From Streptosporangium nondiastaticum (GTDB lineage: Bacteria > Actinomycetota > Actinomycetes > Streptomycetales > Streptomycetaceae): a DNA stretch of 64,000 nucleotides. The notes beneath the pieces were generated by a model. It did not search any database. It was given only the letters and a program-made list of their open reading frames with translations, and had not been told where the DNA came from. Below are positions 9,106-17,518 of the stretch, piece by piece; the stretch's first letter is position 1, and each line of letters begins with the position of its first letter. The stretch is from contig NZ_PXWG01000003.1 of assembly GCF_003011965.1 (NCBI RefSeq), forward strand, positions 1 through 64,000, in the 5' to 3' direction. A program made the position numbers and the translations under genes.

Positions 9106-10263
9106 TCAGCTGACGCGCGCGTCCCACTCGACGCGGTACGACGTCAGCCAGTCGTCGGCGCCGTCGGACGCCGCGGGGGTCCGCGGCTGTTCCGGCGGGG
9201 TCGCGACGCGCTCCGCCATCGCGGCGCTGAGCGCCACCACTCGCTCCACCCGCTCGCGCCGCAGCCGCTCGTACGCGGCGAAGGCCTCCGCCGGGCCGGG
9301 CAGGTCGCGCAGGCAGCGCGCGAGGACCACGCCGTCCTCGATGGCCATCGACGCGCCCTGCGCGGCGTTCGGCGCCGTGGCGTGCACGGCGTCGCCGACG
9401 AGGACGGCGCGGTCGCCGTGCCAGACGGGCAGGGTGGGGATGTCGTACGCGTTCACGCCGACGACGGCGTCGCCGGTGGCGGAGACGAGCTCGGTCACGG
9501 GCGTGTGGTCGCCGGCGAAGGCCGCGAGGACGCGCTCCCGCCAGCCGGCGGGGCTGATCGCGGCGAGCGCCGGGCGGGGCTGCTCGGGCGCGGGGATGTT
9601 GGCGAACCAGTACGTGGAACCGTCGGGCGCGCTCGTGCAGCCGAAGAAGGCGCGCTGGCCGTAAACCATCCGGTACGTGCGGTCCGGGACGGCGTGGGCG
9701 GCGTCGTGGGTGCGGCCGCAGACCGTGAGCTGGCCGGTGTGGCGGGGCGGGGGCGCCGCGGGGTCGAGGAGGGTGCGGGTGCGGGAGTGGATGCCGTCGG
9801 CGCCGATGAGGACGTCGCCCTCGGCGCGAGTGCCGTCCGCGAAGTACGCCACGACGCCGTCCGGTCCGGTCGTGGCGTCCACGAGCCGCTTTCCGTACGC
9901 GACGCGGACGCCCCGCCGGACGGCCTCGTCGCGCAGCGCCCGGTAGAGGGCGGCGCGCTGCAGGGTGCGCGGGCTGAGGCCGTCGTCGCCCGCGCCGGTG
10001 AGGGGCCGTGCGCCGAGCCGGGCTCCGGTGGGGCCGAGGAACTCCACGGTGTCGGCGGCGAAGGAGCAGGCGAGGACGGGCTCGTCGGCGCCGACGGCGC
10101 GCAGGGCGGCCAGGCCGTTGGCGAAGAGGACGAGGAACGCCCCGAGGTGGTCCGCACCGGTCGGATGCGCCTCGTGGACGGTCGCTTCGATGCCGGCGCG
10201 CCGCAGCGCCATCGCGGTGACGGGTCCGGCGATGCCGCCGCCGATGACCAGGGCGTGGGTCAT
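9106..10263 (-). CDS. FAD-dependent aromatic-type monooxygenase
   Basis: A 385-residue class A flavoprotein hydroxylase of the PHBH/UbiH type, using NAD(P)H and O2 on a small organic substrate. The FAD dinucleotide-binding loop G-G-G-I-A-G is at 8-13, the second nucleotide-binding motif G-A-D-G-I-H-S at 154-160, and the FAD ribityl motif G-D-A-V-H-A-T-A-P at 290-298, followed by Q-G-A-S-M-A-I-E-D-G. Length is normal. The substrate is unknown. It lies downstream of the UvrA-like gene on the same strand with a 142-base gap, so a shared transcript is possible but not certain. Confidence 0.88.
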   Translation of the reverse strand: MTHALVIGGGIAGPVTAMALRRAGIEATVHEAHPTGADHLGAFLVLFANGLAALRAVGADEPVLACSFAADTVEFLGPTGARLGARPLTGAGDDGLSPRTLQRAALYRALRDEAVRRGVRVAYGKRLVDATTGPDGVVAYFADGTRAEGDVLIGADGIHSRTRTLLDPAAPPPRHTGQLTVCGRTHDAAHAVPDRTYRMVYGQRAFFGCTSAPDGSTYWFANIPAPEQPRPALAAISPAGWRERVLAAFAGDHTPVTELVSATGDAVVGVNAYDIPTLPVWHGDRAVLVGDAVHATAPNAAQGASMAIEDGVVLARCLRDLPGPAEAFAAYERLRRERVERVVALSAAMAERVATPPEQPRTPAASDGADDWLTSYRVEWDARVS

Positions 10264-10405
10264 GCTCCGAGCGTAAGGGGGAAGGGGGGCGGTGCGTCCA
10301 GAGCGCGTGGGGCGCTGCGCTGCCCAGCGCGGCGCCGGCGGGCGGCCGCACCGACGCGGCTTGACCGCCCGTCACCTCCGCGCCGCCCGGGCCTCCGTGC
10401 GGAGC

Positions 10406-12805
10406 TCAGCCCTCGCCCCCTCCCCCGGCCAGCGCCTGCGTCAGGTACCGTGCCGTCACGCTCCCGGCGGCCCCGGCGACTTCCCGCGGCGTTCCGGCCG
10501 CCACCACGCGGCCGCCCTCGGCGCCGCCTCCGGGGCCGAGGTCCAGGACGTGGTCCGCGCCCGCGGCGACCGTCATGTCGTGTTCCACCACGACGACCGT
10601 GTTGCCGGCGTCGACCAGGCCGTGCAGCTGCCGCATGAGCAGCTCGGTGTCGGCCGGGTGCAGGCCGGTGGTGGGCTCGTCCAGGACGTAGAGGGTGTGG
10701 CCGCGGTGGGTGCGCTGGAGCTCGGTGGCGAGCTTGATGCGCTGCGCCTCGCCGCCGGAGAGCTCGGTGGCGGGCCGGCCCAGCCGCAGGTAGCCGAGGC
10801 CGACGTCCTGGAGGGTGCGCAGGCCGCGGCGCGCGGCGGGCACGTCGGCGAGGAAGTCCGCGGCGGCGTCGACGGTCATGCCGAGGACTTCCGCGATGTT
10901 CGCGCCCCGGTAGGTGATCTCCAGCGTCTCGGGGTTGTAGCGCGCGCCGGCGCACGCCTCGCAGGGGGCGTACGAGCCGGGCAGGAAGAGCAGTTCGACG
11001 GCGACGAAGCCCTCGCCCTGGCAGGCCTCGCAGCGGCCGGCGGCGACGTTGAAGGAGAACCGGCCCGCGGTGTAGCCGCGTTCGCGGGCGCCCTCGGTGG
11101 CGGCGAAGACCTTGCGCACGGCGTCGAAGAGGCCGGTGTACGTGGCGAGGTTGGAGCGCGGGGTGCGGCCGATCGGCTTCTGGTCGACGCGCACCAGGCG
11201 GTCGACGGCGGCCAGGCCCTCGGCGGCGAACTCCGGCCCGCTGCCGTCGAGGTGGGCCGCGACGGCGTCGGCCAGGACCTGCCCGACGAGCGTGGACTTG
11301 CCGGAGCCGGACACGCCCGTGACCGCGGTGAACACGCCGAGCGGGAACTCGGCGTCGAGGCCGCGCAGGTTGTGCCGGGTGACGCCGCGCAGGCGCACCG
11401 CGCCGGAGGGCTCGCGGGGCGTGCGCGGCGAGGGGGCCTCCTCGGCGAAGACGAAGCGGCGGGTCATGGATTCCTTGACGTCCGCGAGGCCCTCGACCGG
11501 GCCGCTGTAGAGGACCTGCCCGCCGTGCTCCCCGGCACCCGGGCCGACCTCGACGATCCAGTCGGCCCGGCGCACGACGTCCATGTGGTGCTCGACGAGG
11601 AAGAGGGAGTTGCCCGCGGCCTTGAGCCGGTCGAGGACGGTCAGGAGGGCGGCGCTGTCGGCGGGGTGCAGGCCCGCGGAGGGCTCGTCGAGGACGTACA
11701 CGACGCCGAAGAGGCCCGAGCGCAGCTGCGTCGCGAGCCGCAGCCGTTGCAGCTCGCCCGCGGACAGGGTGGGGGTGGGCCGGTCCATGGCGAGGTAGCC
11801 CAGGCCGAGCTCCGTGAGGACCTCGATGCGGGCCACGAGGTCCCCGGCGAGGGTCGCCGCGGCGCCGTCGCCGCCGAGGGCGGGCCGGAGCGTCTGCGCG
11901 AGGGCGGACAGCGGCAGGGCGGCGAGCGCGGCGATGTCCTGCCCCGCGAAGGTGACGGCGAGCGCCTCCGGGCGCAGCCGCCTGCCGCGGCAGGCCGGGC
12001 AGTCGGCGCTGACGAGGTGCCGCTCGGCGCGGGCGCGCAGCGGGGCGCTCTTGGAGTCGGCGACGGTGTGCAGGACGTAGCGGCGGGCGCTCATGTACGT
12101 GCCCTGGTAGGGGCGTTGGATGCGCTCGGCGTCGCGGACGGGGTGGACGGTGACGACGGGCTGCTCGTCGGTGAAGAGGATCCAGTCGCGGGCCTCCTGC
12201 GGGAGCTCGCGCCAGGGCCGGTCGACGTCGTGGCCGAGGGCGTCGAGGATGTCCCGCAGGTTCTTGCCCTGCCAGGCGCCGGGCCAGGCGGCGATCGCGC
12301 CCTCGCGGATGGACAGCGAGGGGTCGGGGACGAGCGACTCCTCGGTGACCCGGTGCACGACGCCGAGGCCGTGGCACTCCGGGCAGGCGCCGGCGGCGGT
12401 GTTCGGCGAGAACGCGTCGGAGTCGAGGCGCGCGGCGCCCTCGGGGTGGTCGCCCGCGCGGGAGAACAGCATGCGCAGGGAGTTCGACAGCGTGGTGACC
12501 GTGCCGACGGAGGAGCGCGAGGTGGGCGCGGAGCGGCGCTGCTCCAGGGCCACGGCCGGCGGCAGCCCGGTGATCGCCTCGACCCGGGGCGCACCCACCT
12601 GGTGGATCAGCCGGCGCGCGTACGGGGCGACGGATTCGAAGTAGCGGCGCTGGGCCTCGGCGTAGACGGTGCCGAAGGCGAGGCTGCTCTTGCCGGAACC
12701 GGAGACCCCGGCGAAGACGACGAGCGCGTCGCGGGGGATGTCGACGTCCACGGCCTTGAGGTTGTGCTCGCGGGCACCGCGCACCCGGACGTAGGGGTCG
12801 TGCAT
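10406..12805 (-). CDS. UvrA-like ABC ATPase lacking the UvrB-binding domain (UvrA2/DrrC class)
   Basis: A 799-residue protein with two UvrA-type ABC modules. Walker A loops read G-V-S-G-S-G-K-S-S at 33-41 and G-V-S-G-S-G-K-S-T in the second half, with signature loops L-S-A-G-E-L-Q-R and L-S-G-G-E-A-Q-R. Zinc modules are visible as C-P-E-C/C-P-A-C and C-E-A-C/C-E-A-C pairs. Only about 20 residues lie between L-R-M-L-F-S-R-A-G and F-S-P-N-T-A-A-G-A-C-P, where housekeeping UvrA has the roughly 120-residue UvrB-binding domain and its adjoining zinc finger. That places it in the class that includes DrrC and UvrA2, implicated in tolerance of DNA-binding drugs. ATG 12805 is preferred over an upstream in-frame ATG because it follows GGAG at good spacing and starts the family alignment (V-R-G-A-R-E-H-N-L-K). 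Confidence 0.9.
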   Translation of the reverse strand: MHDPYVRVRGAREHNLKAVDVDIPRDALVVFAGVSGSGKSSLAFGTVYAEAQRRYFESVAPYARRLIHQVGAPRVEAITGLPPAVALEQRRSAPTSRSSVGTVTTLSNSLRMLFSRAGDHPEGAARLDSDAFSPNTAAGACPECHGLGVVHRVTEESLVPDPSLSIREGAIAAWPGAWQGKNLRDILDALGHDVDRPWRELPQEARDWILFTDEQPVVTVHPVRDAERIQRPYQGTYMSARRYVLHTVADSKSAPLRARAERHLVSADCPACRGRRLRPEALAVTFAGQDIAALAALPLSALAQTLRPALGGDGAAATLAGDLVARIEVLTELGLGYLAMDRPTPTLSAGELQRLRLATQLRSGLFGVVYVLDEPSAGLHPADSAALLTVLDRLKAAGNSLFLVEHHMDVVRRADWIVEVGPGAGEHGGQVLYSGPVEGLADVKESMTRRFVFAEEAPSPRTPREPSGAVRLRGVTRHNLRGLDAEFPLGVFTAVTGVSGSGKSTLVGQVLADAVAAHLDGSGPEFAAEGLAAVDRLVRVDQKPIGRTPRSNLATYTGLFDAVRKVFAATEGARERGYTAGRFSFNVAAGRCEACQGEGFVAVELLFLPGSYAPCEACAGARYNPETLEITYRGANIAEVLGMTVDAAADFLADVPAARRGLRTLQDVGLGYLRLGRPATELSGGEAQRIKLATELQRTHRGHTLYVLDEPTTGLHPADTELLMRQLHGLVDAGNTVVVVEHDMTVAAGADHVLDLGPGGGAEGGRVVAAGTPREVAGAAGSVTARYLTQALAGGGGEG

Positions 12806-12882
12806 GAGGGGCTCCGGGGGCGCGCGGGCGGGGATCGGTGCCGAGTTTATGTCCCCGCCCGGCAAAATGGGATCATCGCCTC

Positions 12883-13605
12883 ATGCGCCTGACCGAACTC
12901 GCATCCGTGGGACCCTTCTTCGCCCTGCGGACCGGCGAGGCGCCCGCCGGCGCCGCGGAATACGGGCCGCTGCTCGACGAGCGGACGGTGCGCGCCCGGG
13001 TGGAGACCGTCGCGGAGCGGCTGGGGACTCAGGACCGGCGCGTGGCCGCTTCCGTCGCCTACCAGGGCATCGCGGGGCGGCTGCTGTCGGTCGCCCTGGG
13101 CTCGGGGGTCCTCACCGGCGAGGTGCCCGCACTCGCCGGCGACCGGCTGCACTGGCACCCGGCCCGCACCGCGCCGGACGACCTGTGGCTGCCCGGGCCT
13201 GCGGCCCTGCCGCAGCCCGCGGACGGCGGGCTCGCGGACCTGATCCGCGCGCACGTCCTGCACGGCCCCCTGGCCGACCTGCACCGCATCACGCGCGCGG
13301 TCGTCCCGGTCTCCGGCCGCCTCCTGTGGGGCAACGCCGCGTCCTCGCTCGCCGGCTCCCTGCGCGTGCTGCACGCCTGGTGCCACGATCAGGGCCGGCC
13401 CGGGGACGCGGCCCGCGCGACCGCCCTCGCCCGCGCCGTGCTCGGCGACCCGCTCCTGCGCGGCACCGGCACCCTCGCGGCGGGCGGCCCGCCGCACGCC
13501 GCGCCGTCCTTCGTGCGCAGCACCTGCTGCCTGTACTACCGCGTGCTGCCGGGCGGGATGTGCGGCGACTGCGTGCTGCGGCACGCGCCGCCCCGCGTGC
13601 GCTGA
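12883..13605 (+). CDS. FhuF-like 2Fe-2S protein, ferric-siderophore reductase type
   Basis: A 240-residue protein ending in the exact FhuF iron-sulfur signature C-C-x10-C-x2-C (S-T-C-C-L-Y-Y-R ... M-C-G-D-C). FhuF-type proteins bind an unusual 2Fe-2S cluster and reduce ferric siderophores in the cytoplasm. The N-terminal region is Ala/Leu-rich without membrane segments. ATG 12883 begins the protein, since the upstream in-frame ATG would run into the divergent UvrA leader. No siderophore uptake genes are next to it. Its last 70 bases overlap the convergent LuxR-type gene. Confidence 0.85.
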   Translation: MRLTELASVGPFFALRTGEAPAGAAEYGPLLDERTVRARVETVAERLGTQDRRVAASVAYQGIAGRLLSVALGSGVLTGEVPALAGDRLHWHPARTAPDDLWLPGPAALPQPADGGLADLIRAHVLHGPLADLHRITRAVVPVSGRLLWGNAASSLAGSLRVLHAWCHDQGRPGDAARATALARAVLGDPLLRGTGTLAAGGPPHAAPSFVRSTCCLYYRVLPGGMCGDCVLRHAPPRVR

Positions 13606-14240
13606 GGGAACGTGGCGGGCGGCCACTCGCGCGTCGAGAGCACTCCGAGGACGTACGCCTTCGCCACGAGCGCCGTGCGGTTGGGCACGCGCCAGCGCCG
13701 GGTGAGCCGGGTCAGGTGGTAGTTGACCCCGTCCACGGTCAGCCCGACCGCCTTGCCGATGGCGGCCGTCGTCGCCCCCGCGGCGGCCAGGGCCAGGATG
13801 TGCCCCTCCACCACGCTGACCTCGGCGACCGGCTCCGCCGGCCGGGGGATCGTCTCGGTGGCGGCGGCCCGCACCCGCAGCACCGCCAGCAGCATGGGGC
13901 TCGGCGGGAAGCCGTCGCCGACGGGGTCCACGAGCAGCTCGCCCTCCCGTTCGACGCCGCCCGCGCCCGCCAGCCAGCGGACCTCGATCGGGTGACGCGG
14001 GCGGCGGCCGAGCCGCAGCGCCTCGATGTGCCGGTCGAGCCGGCCCGGCAGCCGGGGCCGGAACAGCTCGTGCAGGTTCCGGCCGCGCAGCCGGCCCGGT
14101 GACGTGCCCCACTCGGCGGCCATGGCCGGGTTCGCGACCGTGACCTCGCCGTCCGGCCGGCAGACCGCGATCGGCGTCGGGATGCGGTCGAGGAGCAGCA
14201 GGAAATGATTGCGCCAACTGATGTATTCGTCGCTCACCAC
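13536..14240 (-). CDS. PAS domain-LuxR-type helix-turn-helix regulator
   Basis: A 234-residue transcription regulator. An N-terminal PAS fold (P-T-P-I-A-V-C-R-P-D-G-E-V-T-V-A-N-P-A-M near 19-38) is followed by a linker and a C-terminal LuxR/GerE helix-turn-helix (A-A-I-G-K-A-V-G-L-T-V-D-G-V-N-Y-H-L). No receiver or autoinducer domain is present, so PAS is the likely sensor of redox, oxygen or a small ligand. The tandem GTG codons at 14240/14237 follow GAGGGG at usable spacing; no in-frame ATG fits. It is divergent from NDH-2 with an 18-bp palindrome between them, which suggests control of that gene. Its 3' end overlaps the FhuF gene. Confidence 0.8.
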   Translation of the reverse strand: MVSDEYISWRNHFLLLLDRIPTPIAVCRPDGEVTVANPAMAAEWGTSPGRLRGRNLHELFRPRLPGRLDRHIEALRLGRRPRHPIEVRWLAGAGGVEREGELLVDPVGDGFPPSPMLLAVLRVRAAATETIPRPAEPVAEVSVVEGHILALAAAGATTAAIGKAVGLTVDGVNYHLTRLTRRWRVPNRTALVAKAYVLGVLSTREWPPATFPQRTRGGACRSTQSPHIPPGSTR

Positions 14241-14334
14241 GGTATGCCCGGCCCCTCGCTCGTCCCGTGCCCGTCCAAGGGCCTGTCCAGTGCTTGCCCG
14301 GCGGGCCGGGCCCGGGAGCGTCGGGCCGCGAACC

Positions 14335-14352
14335 ACTGCACAATCGTGCAGT
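14335..14352. promoter_or_regulatory. 18-bp perfect palindrome between the LuxR regulator and NDH-2 genes
   Basis: ACTGCAC-AATC-GTGCAGT has two perfect 7-base arms. It lies 95 bases upstream of the regulator start and 180 bases upstream of NDH-2. Position and symmetry fit an operator for a dimeric regulator serving both directions. Confidence 0.5.
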
Positions 14353-14531
14353 TCTGTATACGACCGGAATAAGCGACTTGCAGCGGGGCGGGTGACGGCG
14401 TCCGCGGCCGGCCGGTCGCGGCGTCCGGAGGCCCCGGCATCCGGCCGGCCCCGTTTGGACCGCTGCCCGGCGGACACCCGGAGAACGCGGACCACCGGAG
14501 AACCCACGCAACCGGAACCCAGGAGGCGGTC

Positions 14532-15854
14532 GTGAACAGCCGACCCCGGATCGTGATCGTCGGAGCCGGATTCGCCGGCTACCAGGCCGCCCGCGAGCTG
14601 TCCCGCAGGGCGCGCGGCGCCGCCGAGATCGTGCTCGTCAACCCGCACGACCACTTCCTCTACCTGCCCCTCCTCCCCGAGGTGGCGGCGGGCCTGCTCG
14701 AACCGCGCAGGGTGACGGTGTCCCTGACCGGGACGCTGCCGCGCGTGCGGCTGGTCCTCGGGCAGGTGGACACGGTCGACCTCGACGGGCGGCGCGTCGG
14801 GTACACCGGCCCCGAGGGCGACCGCGGGTCCCTGCGCTACGACCGGCTCCTGCTGACCGTGGGCAGCGTCAACAAGCTGCTGCCGGTGCCCGGCGTGGCC
14901 GAGCGCGCCCACGGCTTCCGCGGTCTGCCCGAGGCCCTCTACCTGCGCGACCACGTCGTGCGCCAGACGGAGCTGGCCGCCGCCGCGGCCTCCGCGGAGG
15001 AGTGCGCCGCCCGGCTGACGTTCGTGGTCGCCGGCGCGGGCTACACGGGCACCGAAGTGGCCGCGCACGGCGTGCTGTTCACGGACTCCCTCGTACGCCG
15101 CAACAGCGCCCTGCGCGCGGCGGGCGCCCGCCCCCGCTGGCTGCTGCTCGATCTGGCCCCGCGCCTCCTCCCCGAGCTGGACGAGCGCCTGTCGCGCACC
15201 GCGGACCGCGTGCTCCGCCGCCGCGGCGTGGAGATCCGTACGCGCACGTCCGTCAAGGAGGCCACGCGCGAGGGCGTGCACCTGGACGACGGCGAGTTCG
15301 TCCCCACCCGCTCCCTGGTCTGGTGCGTGGGCGTCCGCCCGGACCCACTGGTCGCAGGCCTCGGCCTGCCCACGGAGCAGGGCCGGCTGTGCGTGGACGA
15401 GTACTTGGCCGTCCCCGGCCGGCCGGAGGTCCTCGCCTGCGGCGACGCCGCGGCCGTGCCCGACCTCACCCGGCCCGGCGAGTACACCCCCATGACCGCC
15501 CAGCACGCCCAGCGGCAGGGCCGGACCGCCGGCCGCAACATCGCCGCCTCCTTCGGGCGCGGCGAGCGCCGCCCCTACCGCCACCGCGACCTGGGCTTCA
15601 CCGTCGACCTCGGCGGCGTCCAGGCCGCGGCCGACCCGCTGCACGTCCCGCTGTCAGGGCCGCTGGCCAGTGCCGTCACCCGCGGCTATCACCTGGCGGC
15701 GATGCCCGGCAACCGCGTCCGGGTGGCCGCCGACTGGCTCCTGGACGCGGTCCTGCCCCGCCAGGGTGTGCAGCTGGGGCTCGTCCGCGCCGGGTCCGTC
15801 CCCCTGGACACCGAGAGCCCCGAGGTGGCCCGCACGCCCGGGTGGGAGGCGTAG
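14532..15854 (+). CDS. ndh: Type II NADH dehydrogenase (NDH-2)
   Basis: A 440-residue membrane-associated flavoprotein that passes electrons from NADH to quinone without pumping protons. The FAD loop G-A-G-F-A-G is at 11-16 and the NADH loop G-A-G-Y-T-G at 168-173. The FAD-contacting V-L-A-C-G-D-A-A motif comes late in the protein, before a segment rich in Q-H-A-Q-R-Q-G that is typical of the family. The C-terminus probably anchors to the membrane by amphipathic helices, since no true transmembrane segment is seen. GTG start follows AGGAGG. Regulation by the divergent PAS-LuxR protein is inferred from position. Confidence 0.9.
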   Translation: MNSRPRIVIVGAGFAGYQAARELSRRARGAAEIVLVNPHDHFLYLPLLPEVAAGLLEPRRVTVSLTGTLPRVRLVLGQVDTVDLDGRRVGYTGPEGDRGSLRYDRLLLTVGSVNKLLPVPGVAERAHGFRGLPEALYLRDHVVRQTELAAAAASAEECAARLTFVVAGAGYTGTEVAAHGVLFTDSLVRRNSALRAAGARPRWLLLDLAPRLLPELDERLSRTADRVLRRRGVEIRTRTSVKEATREGVHLDDGEFVPTRSLVWCVGVRPDPLVAGLGLPTEQGRLCVDEYLAVPGRPEVLACGDAAAVPDLTRPGEYTPMTAQHAQRQGRTAGRNIAASFGRGERRPYRHRDLGFTVDLGGVQAAADPLHVPLSGPLASAVTRGYHLAAMPGNRVRVAADWLLDAVLPRQGVQLGLVRAGSVPLDTESPEVARTPGWEA

Positions 15855-15906
15855 GGCCGCCGGCCGCCGCGGGCCGGTCCCCGTCGTCGCAGGCGGCAGC
15901 CCGCCT

Positions 15907-17019
15907 TCAGCTCTCGGCCGCGGCCGCCGTGCGGGCCGCCCAGCGCTGTTCGACCTTGCCGAAGCGCCAGTAGCCGAGGGCGGCCGCCCACACCACCACG
16001 AACAGGCCGACGATGACGAAGCCGACGTTGTCGAGGTTCAGGCCGGCGATCCAGCCGGTCACCGCGTCGTCCAGGCCCAGCTTCTCGTGCAGGACGCCGA
16101 CGAGTTCGATGGTGCCGATGAGGAAGGCGACGGCGATGGACAGCCCGGTGATGGTGAGGTTGTAGTAGACCTTGCGGACCGGGTTGGAGAACGCCCACTG
16201 GTAGGCGAAGTTCATGAACGTGCCGTCGAGGGTGTCGAAGAGGCTCATGCCCGCGGCGAACAGCAGCGGCAGGCACACGATCGCGTACCAGGGCAGGCCC
16301 GCGGCGGCGCCGCTGCCCGCCATCACCATCAGCGTGACCTCGGTGGCCGTGTCGAAGCCGAGGCCGAAGAGGAAGCCCAGCGGGTACATCTGGCCGGGGC
16401 GGGTGATCGAGCGGGTGAAGCGGCCGAGGATGCGGTTCATGAAGCCGCGCGAGTCCAGGTGCTGCTCCAGCTCGGCCTCGTCGTAACGGCCCTCGCGCAT
16501 CGCGCGGAAGATCCGCAGGATGCCGGCGAGGGCGACGAGGTTGAGCGCGGCGATGAGGTAGAGGAAGCCGCCGGAGGCGGTCGTGCCGACGATGCCGAGC
16601 GTCTGGTGGGTGGTGGACTCCTCGTCCATCAGCGTGCCGGCGAGCTGCGTTCCGCCCGCCACCAGCAGGGTCAGCAGCACGACGACGCTGGAGTGCCCGA
16701 GGGCGAACCAGAAGCCGACGGAGACCGGGCGCTTGCCGTCGGCCATCAGCTTGCGGGTGGTGTTGTCGATGGCGGCGATGTGGTCGGCGTCGAAGGCGTG
16801 CCGCATGCCGAGGGTGTAGGCGGTGATGCCGAGGCCGACGCCGTAGACCTTGGAGCCGACGGTGTAGTGGTTGGGGACGACGAGCAGGTACAGCACGCCG
16901 AACGCGACGACGTGCAGGGCGGCGATGACGGCCAGCAGGCCGGCGGTCCGCACGGTGTCCTGGCGGCGCCAGCGGAAGGCGGGCACGGCGCCGCCGGGAG
17001 AATCGGTGGGTCGGGACAT
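15907..17019 (-). CDS. NiCoT-family cobalt/nickel transporter
   Basis: A 370-residue membrane protein with about eight helices. It carries the family signature R-H-A-F-D-A-D-H-I at 73-81 in helix II, whose His and Asp bind the metal, and the second conserved stretch L-G-F-D-T-A-T-E-V. ATG 17019 was chosen because the preceding 53 in-frame codons lie inside the riboswitch. The cobalamin riboswitch in the leader argues that cobalt is the physiological substrate and that uptake is shut down when B12 is plentiful. This links it to the corrin genes about 10 kb away. It ends 52 bases from the convergent NDH-2 gene. Confidence 0.93.
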   Translation of the reverse strand: MSRPTDSPGGAVPAFRWRRQDTVRTAGLLAVIAALHVVAFGVLYLLVVPNHYTVGSKVYGVGLGITAYTLGMRHAFDADHIAAIDNTTRKLMADGKRPVSVGFWFALGHSSVVVLLTLLVAGGTQLAGTLMDEESTTHQTLGIVGTTASGGFLYLIAALNLVALAGILRIFRAMREGRYDEAELEQHLDSRGFMNRILGRFTRSITRPGQMYPLGFLFGLGFDTATEVTLMVMAGSGAAAGLPWYAIVCLPLLFAAGMSLFDTLDGTFMNFAYQWAFSNPVRKVYYNLTITGLSIAVAFLIGTIELVGVLHEKLGLDDAVTGWIAGLNLDNVGFVIVGLFVVVWAAALGYWRFGKVEQRWAARTAAAAES

Positions 17020-17061
17020 GGGGTTGAACGCTCCAGCACCTCGTGGACCATTTGCGAGATG

Positions 17062-17258
17062 CCGTGGCCGGTCTCCTGGCTTACGGGTCCGTTCGCGCCC
17101 GTCCCCGCCTTCCCGGCAGCCGGCTGCGGCCAGTGGCTCCGCGCGCCCGTGGGGCGGCGCGCGGAATGGGACGGTCACTCCCCGATCACAGTGGCGAGGG
17201 CCGCTCCGGACTGGGACCTCGACGGTCCGTCACCGGTCTTCCCGAACACCACGGCCGG
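17062..17258 (-). promoter_or_regulatory. Cobalamin riboswitch in the NiCoT leader
   Basis: Read on the minus strand, the leader holds the conserved blocks of an adenosylcobalamin riboswitch in order. GCCACTGTGATCGGGGAGTG (complement centred on 17192) is followed by CCGGGAAGGCGGGGAC and then the B12 box AAGCCAGGAGACCGGCC at 17066-17082. The box is 47 bases upstream of the start codon, so control of translation initiation or early termination is plausible. Confidence 0.92.
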
Positions 17259-17391
17259 GTCACTTTAGCGTCCGGGGTACGCGAATGCGAAGGGATCGCA
17301 GCTGCGGGGTCTTTGCAAGTGCGTTGCCGGGTGCCCCGGGCGCCGAGCGCGCCGCGCCTGCGGTCCCGGGCGCCCGGCCCGGTGTCCGCTC

Positions 17392-17438
17392 GGCACCGCC
17401 GGACTCCAGCATTTCGGCTCGACGCCGTTGCGGCGGAG
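17392..17438 (+). repeat. Interspersed 14-spacer repeat, copy 2
   Basis: GGCACCGCCG, 14 bases, then GGCTCGACGCCG...GCGGCGGAG. It sits alone between the NiCoT riboswitch and the 3' end of the next FAD monooxygenase. Confidence 0.75.
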
Positions 17439-17518
17439 GAGCGGGTTGCGGCCCTGCGGCCAGGGCGAGCGGGGCCCGGCCCCGTGCAGGCCGGGCGCCG
17501 CCCCGGGCCCGGCCCCGC

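Noticed and set aside
10340..10400. Possible ninth copy of the 14-spacer repeat upstream of the FAD monooxygenase
   Set aside because: Only GCACCGACG plus a poor second box fits, so the match is no better than chance in this composition.
7099..10638. 1179-codon plus-strand open frame over the permease, glycosylase and FAD monooxygenase
   Set aside because: It spans three recognised genes in other frames and shows no domain. It is an artefact of GC-rich codon use.
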